From Chryseobacterium joostei (GTDB lineage: Bacteria; Bacteroidota; Bacteroidia; Flavobacteriales; Weeksellaceae), in contig NZ_CP033926.1 in NCBI RefSeq assembly GCF_003815775.1, forward strand, positions 372,001 through 436,000: a stretch of 64,000 nucleotides of DNA, read 5' to 3'. The notes under the pieces are model-generated. The model saw only the letters and a list, made by a program, of their open reading frames with translations. It was not told the DNA's origin and did not search any database. Position numbers and translations under genes: made by a program. Below are positions 58,541 through 64,000 of the stretch, one piece after another; within the stretch, counting starts at the first letter, position 1, and every line of letters begins with the position of its first letter.

Positions 58541-60934
58541 TTAGTTTCTTAATGGTTTTCCATTTTGTAACATGTACTGAATTCTTTCCAATGTTTTTCT
58601 TTCACCACAAAGTTGTAAGAATGTTTCTCTTTCAAGATTCAATAGATATTGTTCAGTAACAACAGTAGGTTCAGATAAGTTTCCACCTACCATTACGTTG
58701 GCTAGCTTGTCTGCAATTTTCTTGTCGTGTGCGGAGATGTAGTTTCCGGTAAGCATTTGATCTGTTCCTACATAGAACATTCCTAAGGCATCTTTACCAA
58801 GAACTTTTACTTTCTGCTCGATAGGTTGAGTATAGCCTTGTTCTGCTAATAGTTTTGCAACTTTTTTAGCTTCTGCAATCTGTCTGTTTTTGCTTACTGA
58901 AACAATGTCCTTACCTTTTTCAAGGATTCCCATGTCGTAGGCTTCATAGGCAGAAGTAGCTACTTTACCCATGGCGATGTTCATGAATGCTTCACGAAGT
59001 CTGTTATTTTTAACATCATCACTGTGGAATTCTCTGGAAGTTCTTAAAGTAAGTTCCTTTGTACCACCACCACCAGGAATTACGCCCACTCCGGTTTCTA
59101 CCAGTCCGATGTAAGTTTCTGCTGCTGCAACCACTCTGTCTGCATGCATAGTCATTTCGCATCCACCTCCTAACGTCATTCCGTGAGGAGCAACGACTAC
59201 AGGAATAGAAGAGTAACGAACTCTCATCATTGATTTCTGGAAGTAGGCAATAGCCATATTTAAATCATCCCAATCCTGCTCAATAGCCATCATAAGGATC
59301 ATTGCAAGGTTTGCTCCTACAGAGAAGTTAGTGCCTTGGTTACCAACTACCAGTCCATCATATTCTTTTTCAGCAAAATCAATTGCTCTATTTAATCCAT
59401 CAAGAACTTCGCCTCCAAGAGAGTTCATTTTTGAACGGATCTCAAAGTTGATGATGCCATCACCTAAATCTTCAATAGAAGCTCCTGAATTGCTCCAAAG
59501 TGTTTTGTTTTTTCTGATATTATCTAGAATGATAAATGCATCCTGACCAGGGATTTTGTTGTATTCTCCTGAGTTTTTATCAACATAAATACTTTGTCCC
59601 TCATCATTAACTTTATAGAAAGTCTCTACATTTTTTACCCAGTCTGAAACTTCATAACCAGCATCTTTAGCCAATTCAATACCTTTTTGAACACCTACGG
59701 CATCCCAGATCTCAAATGGACCATTTTCCCATCCGAAACCGGCTCTCATGGCATCATCAATTTTATAAACCTCGTCAGAAATTTCAGGAACTTTATGAGA
59801 AACGTAAGCAAATAATGCTCCTAATGATTTTCTGTATAATTCACCAGCCTTATCTTTTCCTCCGATTAATACCTTGAATCTGTCAATTGGCTTATCGATG
59901 GCTTTTGTTAATTCCAGTGTAGGGAATGATGATTTTCCTTGAAGTTCATATTCTAAAGTATCAAGATTCAATCCGTGAATTTCAGATTTTCCTTCTGCAT
60001 TTTTCACTTTTTTATAGAAACCTTGTTCAGTTTTTGAACCCAGCCATTTGTTATCCATCATTTTCTGGATATAAGGTGGAAGAGCAAATACATCATTGAA
60101 GTCATTGGCTTCAGCACCGCTCTGGCGAACCCCATTGGCTACCATTACTAAGGTATCAAGACCTACAACGTCAGCTGTTCTGAATGTTGCAGATTTTGGA
60201 CGTCCAATTACAGGACCTGTTAATTTATCTACCTCAGAAACAGTAAGTCCTAATTTTTGTACATTATGAAGAAGATCCATCATAGAGAATACCCCGATTC
60301 TGTTGGCGATGAAAGCAGGAGTATCTTTTGCTAAAACAGTAGTTTTGCCTAAGAATTTAGCCCCATAATTCATATAGAAATCGATAATCTCAGGATCTGT
60401 ATCGTTTGTAGGGATAATCTCAAGAAGAGGAAGATATCTTACCGGATTAAAGAAGTGGGTACCTGCGAAGTATTTTTTGAAGTCATCACTTCTTCCTTCT
60501 GTCAAGAAGTGAATTGGAATTCCGGATGTATTTGAAGAAATTAATGTTCCCGGTTTTCTGAACTGCTCAATCTTTTCATATACTGACTTTTTAATATCAA
60601 GTCTTTCTACTACTACTTCAATGATCCAGTCAGTATTTTTAATTTTCTGTAGATCGTCATCGAAGTTTCCTACTTTGATTCTGTCTGCAAACTTTGGAGA
60701 ATAAAGAAGTGCAGGGCTGGCTTTTTTAAGTTTTTCAAAGTTTTCAGTAGCAATTCTGTTTCTTACTACCTTATCATCTTTGGTCAAACCTTTTTTTTGT
60801 TCAGCTTCAGTCAATTCAAAAGGGACAATATCCAAAAGTGACACTTCCACACCGATGTTGGCGAAGTGAGCTGCGATACCGCTACCCATAATTCCTGAAC
60901 CAAGAACCGTTACATGTTTGATTCTTCTTTTCAT
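58541..60934 (-). CDS. 3-hydroxyacyl-CoA dehydrogenase/enoyl-CoA hydratase fusion (FadB/FadN-type)
   Basis: From the ATG at 60934 the protein has 797 residues. The NAD-binding domain opens with VTVLGSGIMGSGIAAHFANIG, followed by FFNPVRYLPLLEIIP and KDTPAFIANRIGVF, typical of hydroxyacyl-CoA dehydrogenases. From about residue 510 the hydratase domain has GANLAMILMMA and VVVAPHGMTLGGGCEMTMHADR, GVIPGGGGTKEL. This order, dehydrogenase first, is that of B. subtilis FadN. It runs the two middle steps of beta-oxidation. Thirteen open codons before the chosen start run into the palindrome at 60961 and were left out. Confidence 0.94.
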   Translation of the reverse strand: MKRRIKHVTVLGSGIMGSGIAAHFANIGVEVSLLDIVPFELTEAEQKKGLTKDDKVVRNRIATENFEKLKKASPALLYSPKFADRIKVGNFDDDLQKIKNTDWIIEVVVERLDIKKSVYEKIEQFRKPGTLISSNTSGIPIHFLTEGRSDDFKKYFAGTHFFNPVRYLPLLEIIPTNDTDPEIIDFYMNYGAKFLGKTTVLAKDTPAFIANRIGVFSMMDLLHNVQKLGLTVSEVDKLTGPVIGRPKSATFRTADVVGLDTLVMVANGVRQSGAEANDFNDVFALPPYIQKMMDNKWLGSKTEQGFYKKVKNAEGKSEIHGLNLDTLEYELQGKSSFPTLELTKAIDKPIDRFKVLIGGKDKAGELYRKSLGALFAYVSHKVPEISDEVYKIDDAMRAGFGWENGPFEIWDAVGVQKGIELAKDAGYEVSDWVKNVETFYKVNDEGQSIYVDKNSGEYNKIPGQDAFIILDNIRKNKTLWSNSGASIEDLGDGIINFEIRSKMNSLGGEVLDGLNRAIDFAEKEYDGLVVGNQGTNFSVGANLAMILMMAIEQDWDDLNMAIAYFQKSMMRVRYSSIPVVVAPHGMTLGGGCEMTMHADRVVAAAETYIGLVETGVGVIPGGGGTKELTLRTSREFHSDDVKNNRLREAFMNIAMGKVATSAYEAYDMGILEKGKDIVSVSKNRQIAEAKKVAKLLAEQGYTQPIEQKVKVLGKDALGMFYVGTDQMLTGNYISAHDKKIADKLANVMVGGNLSEPTVVTEQYLLNLERETFLQLCGERKTLERIQYMLQNGKPLRN

Positions 60935-60960
60935 ATGTAAATTTTTATTTTTTATAAGGT

Positions 60961-60976
60961 CGTATGTAACCATACG
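60961..60976. promoter_or_regulatory. Palindrome between marR and fadB
   Basis: CGTATG-TAAC-CATACG is a perfect 6-bp inverted repeat with a 4-base spacer, 27 bases before the fadB start and 14 bases after the marR stop. It could be an extra operator for a dimeric repressor or a small RNA hairpin. Confidence 0.4.
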
Positions 60977-60989
60977 GTTTCATGATAAT

Positions 60990-61445
60990 TTATTTTCTGT
61001 TATTTAAAAGTTCATTGGCTATTTTCATGATCTCCGTCATGACCTCCTTAAAGGTTTCCAATCTCTCCGGAGCAATCTTTTCCATCACCTTTTTATTAAA
61101 GTTGACGACAACTTCTTTTGACATGTTTCTGGAGTTTAATCCTTTATCTGTAAGTTTGATGATCACCTCTCTTTTATCAGTGGTGGTCTTTTCCTTATAA
61201 ATATATCCGTTGTCTTCAAGAAGTTTGATGATTCTCGTTAAGGAAGTAGGCTCTATGGCCATCTTGGGTCCAAGATTGGTACTTCGTGTTCCTTCCTTGG
61301 GATCAATTTTAAGAAGGGTGAGGGCTTGCACAGCTGTGGAATCGTGTTCCTGAGCCAGTTCTGTGTACATTTTTGAAACAGCCAACCAGGTCTGCTTCAA
61401 AATTAAATCTACGTTTTCTATTTTTTCCTTATTATTATCCATCAT
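60990..61445 (-). CDS. MarR-family regulator of the fad operon
   Basis: From the ATG at 61445 the protein has 151 residues. The winged helix has NLGPKMAIEPTSLTRIIKLLEDNGYI as recognition region and TTTDKREVIIKLTDKGL as wing, about residues 55-105. It leads a likely operon with fadB, the four-helix-bundle gene, fadA and fadE, so it probably represses beta-oxidation genes in response to an acyl-CoA. The TTG at 61469 lies in the -7 box TAAATTTG and is not a likely start. Two strong palindromes stand right upstream. Confidence 0.93.
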   Translation of the reverse strand: MMDNNKEKIENVDLILKQTWLAVSKMYTELAQEHDSTAVQALTLLKIDPKEGTRSTNLGPKMAIEPTSLTRIIKLLEDNGYIYKEKTTTDKREVIIKLTDKGLNSRNMSKEVVVNFNKKVMEKIAPERLETFKEVMTEIMKIANELLNNRK

Positions 61446-61466
61446 TTTTGCGCTAATGGTTTTACC

Positions 61467-61474
61467 CAAATTTA
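61467..61474 (-). promoter_or_regulatory. -7 box of the marR-fad operon
   Basis: On the minus strand the sequence is TAAATTTG, a full match to TAnnTTTG, 21 bases before the chosen marR start. The nearer palindrome at 61479-61498 fills the space where polymerase would contact between -7 and -33. Confidence 0.6.
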
Positions 61475-61478
61475 GTAA

Positions 61479-61498
61479 ATATTATGCATGCATAGTAT
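61479..61498. promoter_or_regulatory. MarR operator, proximal copy
   Basis: ATATTATGCATGCATAGTAT is a 20-bp palindrome with one mismatched pair. Its core TATGCATGCATA is identical to that of the distal copy. It lies four bases upstream of the -7 box, so a bound repressor would block transcription. Confidence 0.7.
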
Positions 61499-61561
61499 TT
61501 ATTAACGTTAAATTTTGTTAATAAGCTGATAATAAACAGATTAAATTATATGAGTAGCATA

Positions 61562-61581
61562 ATACTATGCATGCATAGTAT
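61562..61581. promoter_or_regulatory. MarR operator, distal copy
   Basis: ATACTATGCATGCATAGTAT is a perfect 20-bp palindrome, 83 bases from the proximal copy (about eight helical turns), which allows cooperative or looped binding. It is 27 bases from the end of the ABC ATPase gene. Confidence 0.7.
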
Positions 61582-61607
61582 ATGAAATAATCAAATAAAA
61601 CCTCAGA

Positions 61608-62531
61608 TTAATAAATGTTTGCAACGAAATTGATGATTTCTTCAAAAGATTCATATTGGTGTAATGCGGAATCATTAGTAATTACCCAAAAGTTGTCCCT
61701 AAACTCAAAATTTAGGAAAGAAAGGTCCTTTTGAAAGTTTTTTTGAAGCAAAGAATACAGCATTTCTTTCTGAACCTGGGGTGCAGAGATGTGCGGTGGA
61801 ATAAAATTTTCGTGTATTTGGAATAATGAAGCATTCGTAAGTTCATCATGCTGAAGTAAAACATCCTCAACAATTCCTGTATGCAGCTCGGTATTTTTCA
61901 CATACCAGATCTTGTCTGCAAATTCCTTAGCCAGCCTCCAGTCGTGGGAAGAAAACAATATCAGTTTATTTTGTTCCTTGGCTAATCTTCTCAACGTTTT
62001 AAGAATAATGATTTTATTTTTTTCATCCAGATGGGTTGTTGGTTCATCCAAAATAATAATAGGAGAGTTCTGAGTGATAGCCCTTCCTATGAATGCTTTC
62101 TGAAGATTTCCATCTGAAAGATTTTTAAGCAAAGTATATCTGTACTGATTCAAATCCAGTTCCTCAATAATATGAGCAACTTCATCACGGTCTTCTTTTT
62201 TCAGTTCAAAATAAAAAGGGTAGTAGATATATTTTCCCAATGATATAAGGTCTTCAACCGTATAATGCTGGGGGATAACCGATTTTGAAAAGACAATCGC
62301 TATATTTTCTGCAATTTCCTTTACGGAAATTTTTTTTACATTTTTTCCATTAATCAAAATCTCACCATCTAATAAAGGGATTTGATGAAGAACAGATTTA
62401 ATTAAAGTAGTTTTCCCAACACCGTTATTTCCAATCAATAAGCATACATCTCCAAGCTTCAAACTTGCATTAGCATTTGAAATTAAAGTTTTATTGTAAC
62501 CAATATTTGCTTGTTTGATTTGTAGGTGCAT
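61608..62531 (-). CDS. Iron-siderophore type ABC transporter, ATP-binding protein
   Basis: The 307-residue protein is an ABC ATPase of the FecE/FhuC kind: Walker A LIGNNGVGKTTLIK near residue 32, the Q-loop region ENIAIVFSKS, a diverged signature NLSDGNLQKAFIGRA, Walker B PIIILDEPTTHLDE and the H-loop LFSSHDW. The LSDGN signature replaces the usual LSGGQ. About 70 extra C-terminal residues follow the ATPase core. It should work with the FecCD permease at 63329. The two genes are separated by the GxxExxY gene and a repeat-rich segment. Confidence 0.9.
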   Translation of the reverse strand: MHLQIKQANIGYNKTLISNANASLKLGDVCLLIGNNGVGKTTLIKSVLHQIPLLDGEILINGKNVKKISVKEIAENIAIVFSKSVIPQHYTVEDLISLGKYIYYPFYFELKKEDRDEVAHIIEELDLNQYRYTLLKNLSDGNLQKAFIGRAITQNSPIIILDEPTTHLDEKNKIIILKTLRRLAKEQNKLILFSSHDWRLAKEFADKIWYVKNTELHTGIVEDVLLQHDELTNASLFQIHENFIPPHISAPQVQKEMLYSLLQKNFQKDLSFLNFEFRDNFWVITNDSALHQYESFEEIINFVANIY

Positions 62532-62623
62532 ATTGAGGATTCGTTAGGTGCAAAATGTTTTACAAAAATACTATTTTTAGGATTCAAAGAATTTGACTTT
62601 ATCAAATTTTATGTGTTTTCATC

Positions 62624-63001
62624 TTATAGACCATTTACAATCCTTGTTACTCCATTTTTGAAGACATCAGATTGAAAGTTAAGTAACAGCCCTAGCTTAC
62701 AGCCGGTCATTTTTAAATAAGTTAAAAGTTGTGCTTTATGAGTTGGAGCTATGTAGTCGACGGTTTTTATTTCTAAAATGACTTTATTTTCTAAAATTAT
62801 ATCAAGCCTAAAAGCATTTTCAATTCTTAATTCTTCATAAATGATAGGAAGCAGTTTTTGTTTTTCTATTGAAAATCCTGATTTTGTTAATTCATAAAAC
62901 ATACATTCTTCATAAACATGCTCAAACAAGCCCGCTCCAAGCTTTTTATGAATTTTTAATCCTGTTTCAAAAACGATTTTTGATAATTCATTTTCTGTCA
63001 T
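62624..63001 (-). CDS. GxxExxY protein (PD-(D/E)xK nuclease-like fold)
   Basis: The 125-residue protein shows the name-giving motif as GLFEHVYEE near residue 24, preceded by GLKIHKKLGAG. The putative nuclease core reads RLDIILENKVILEIKT, with the D, E and K in the expected order near residues 65-80. The end, YLKMTGCKLGLLLNFQSDVFKNGVTRIVN, is typical of the family. Members are common in Bacteroidota and Cyanobacteria, often in repeats-rich places; their role is unknown. It lies inside an iron-transport operon, with long inverted repeats just upstream. Confidence 0.93.
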   Translation of the reverse strand: MTENELSKIVFETGLKIHKKLGAGLFEHVYEECMFYELTKSGFSIEKQKLLPIIYEELRIENAFRLDIILENKVILEIKTVDYIAPTHKAQLLTYLKMTGCKLGLLLNFQSDVFKNGVTRIVNGL

Positions 63002-63096
63002 TTGTGGTTTTTTGTTGAATCTAAATATATGAATTGTTGCTTAATAATTGTGAGATCGAAGACTGTAATCTATGATGTATAAGAAAATTAAAAACC

Positions 63097-63219
63097 TTCA
63101 GAAAGTGTGAGTATAGTTTTTTGTTGGAAAGCGCAAAGGCGCAAAGGTTTGTAATACATTGTGTATATTTTTAAGGCGCAAGAAAATCAAAGATTTTCAG
63201 CAAATGTGAGTGTAATTTT
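63097..63219 (+). repeat. Direct repeat beside the GxxExxY gene
   Basis: Two 24-base copies, at 63097-63120 and 63196-63219, share 20 positions (TTCAGxAAxTGTGAGTxTAxTTTT). They frame the left arm of the large inverted repeat. Confidence 0.6.
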
Positions 63220-63328
63220 AGGATTTAAATATGCCGTTTTCAATTTTATTGAAGATAAAATCCTTGCACCTTAAAAAAGTTATAAATCAAAAAATAACCT
63301 TGCGCCATTGCGCTTTCCAACAAAAAAA
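63117..63328. repeat. Long inverted repeat of the GCGCAAAGGCGCAA type
   Basis: Bases 63117-63147 and 63298-63328 are inverted copies. TTTTTTGTTGGAAAGCGCAA is identical in both, and the match goes on through xGGCGCAA(A)GG. A weaker match continues inward through TTTTTAAGGxGCAAG. The 150 bases between have no gene. Such GCAAAGGCGCAA repeats look like a dispersed family of this genome; that needs a whole-genome search. Confidence 0.7.
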
Positions 63329-64000
63329 TTATACTTTATTCTGCCTCAAAAGCATCACAAGAATTACGGGAATTCCAAATACAGAACTTATCACATTCAA
63401 TGGGATCTGTGTTTTTTCTGCAATCACAGAGAAGAACAGCATGATTAGCATTCCCAGAAACATGTTAAGGATCCACTGTTGCCATAATTTTGAGGGATTG
63501 TAGATCAATCTGCAGAAATGAGGAACAATAATCCCTATAAATAAGATAGGTCCCAAAAATGCTGTAATAGAAGCTGAAAGTAGGGAAGAAGCTACTATAA
63601 TCAGTAGTTTTAATTGTTTTAAATTCACTCCTAGACTCTGTGCATAAGATGTTCCCAGGGAATTTCCAATTAAGGGTTTTACGGATTTAAAGCAGAAAAA
63701 TAATCCTATTAATACTAAGATTGATAAAACATAGATCTGATTTCTGGTGACCATATTATTGGCTCCAAATGACCATAAAATGTAATTCTTCAGGCTTTGG
63801 TTTTCAGCATAGAACTGTAGCAGAGACACTATTGCCCCCGCAAAGGCAGATACCAGAAACCCGAAAATAATAAGATATGACTTGTCCTGAAATTTGTTTG
63901 ACATTGATAAGAGCACCAGCATTAGGCCGAGGCCTCCACCAACAGCAGATAAACTAAGGAAACTGTTCTGTAAAAATTCAGGAAGAAGAATATTGTGTGA
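63329..64000 (-). CDS. FecCD-family ABC permease, C-terminal part, cut by the window edge
   Basis: The frame is open to the right edge, so the N-terminal part lies outside; 223 residues are visible. They include several membrane segments and the family's marks LGTSYAQSLGVNLKQLKLL, FLGPILFIGIIVPHFCRLIYNPS and VISSVFGIPVILVMLLRQ. These are the coupling region and last helices of siderophore or B12 permeases. It should form the inner-membrane channel for the ATPase encoded at 61608-62531. The 3' end is at the foot of the long inverted repeat: the stop codon lies one base past the right arm. Confidence 0.92.
   Translation of the reverse strand, partial: SHNILLPEFLQNSFLSLSAVGGGLGLMLVLLSMSNKFQDKSYLIIFGFLVSAFAGAIVSLLQFYAENQSLKNYILWSFGANNMVTRNQIYVLSILVLIGLFFCFKSVKPLIGNSLGTSYAQSLGVNLKQLKLLIIVASSLLSASITAFLGPILFIGIIVPHFCRLIYNPSKLWQQWILNMFLGMLIMLFFSVIAEKTQIPLNVISSVFGIPVILVMLLRQNKV

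Noticed and set aside
63097..63328. CRISPR array beside the GxxExxY gene
   Set aside because: The repeats are few, diverged and mostly inverted, with no regular spacer length and no cas gene in the window.

Overview
The window looks like a piece of chromosome from a member of the Flavobacteriia, most likely Chryseobacterium or a close relative in the Weeksellaceae. The DNA is AT-rich. Two secreted proteins end in a type IX secretion (T9SS type A) sorting domain. Several promoters fit the Bacteroidota consensus TTG-N17..23-TAnnTTTG. Gene content is also typical of the group: TonB receptor plus DUF2490, SMI1/KNR4 proteins, AraC regulators paired with transporters, four-helix-bundle and GxxExxY proteins. 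This placement rests on gene content, not on a marker gene; the only RNA gene seen is one tRNA-Arg(CCU).

Layout. 1-9 kb: the end of a thiolase, a GEVED/T9SS cargo protein, a SWIM-SNF2 helicase, an SDR oxidoreductase with an AraC regulator, and a second T9SS cargo protein. 9-17 kb: a GNAT acetyltransferase, a lipoprotein, two MFS transporters each divergent from an AraC regulator (one with a clear 21-bp-spaced direct-repeat operator), an NTF2-like protein, and a MarR regulator fused by a 4-bp overlap to a secreted protein. 17-20 kb: an outer-membrane barrel protein and a small secreted protein.

20-30 kb is the most unusual part. It is a one-way run of about a dozen small, mostly unfamiliar genes. 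They include an SMI1/KNR4 protein fused to an L7/L12-like C-terminal domain, a DUF4303-like protein, a zinc-ribbon protein, a CdiI-like immunity protein, several lipoproteins, and three short gene remnants. No toxin gene is visible. The best reading is an orphan immunity-gene array of the kind linked to polymorphic toxins or contact-dependent inhibition. It is followed by a TPR sensor kinase and LuxR response regulator pair.

33-47 kb: two more secreted proteins or lipoproteins, then a molybdenum-cofactor region. The plus-strand operon carries a TSUP permease, moaD, moaE, fdhD, a DUF7009-like gene, an FdhF/YdeP oxidoreductase, a sulfite-oxidase-fold protein and a bestrophin. The converging minus-strand operon runs moaA-moeA-moaC-mobA-moeB, with a divergent AraC gene. 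The leaders of both operons share the 15-mer ATATTTTTTTCACAA. No mogA/moaB is present here.

47-64 kb: tRNA-Arg; a gene-free stretch with hairpins and a pair of inverted perfect DnaA boxes; uvrA; a TonB receptor with a well-formed promoter; an HD hydrolase; a YegP-like protein; and a MarR-controlled beta-oxidation operon (marR-fadB-four-helix-bundle gene-fadA-fadE) with a family of AT-rich repeats at its gene junctions. Last comes an iron-siderophore type ABC transporter whose ATPase and permease genes are separated by a GxxExxY nuclease-like gene and a repeat-rich segment. Where the first in-frame codon was implausible (inside a promoter box or before a signal peptide), starts were moved downstream.
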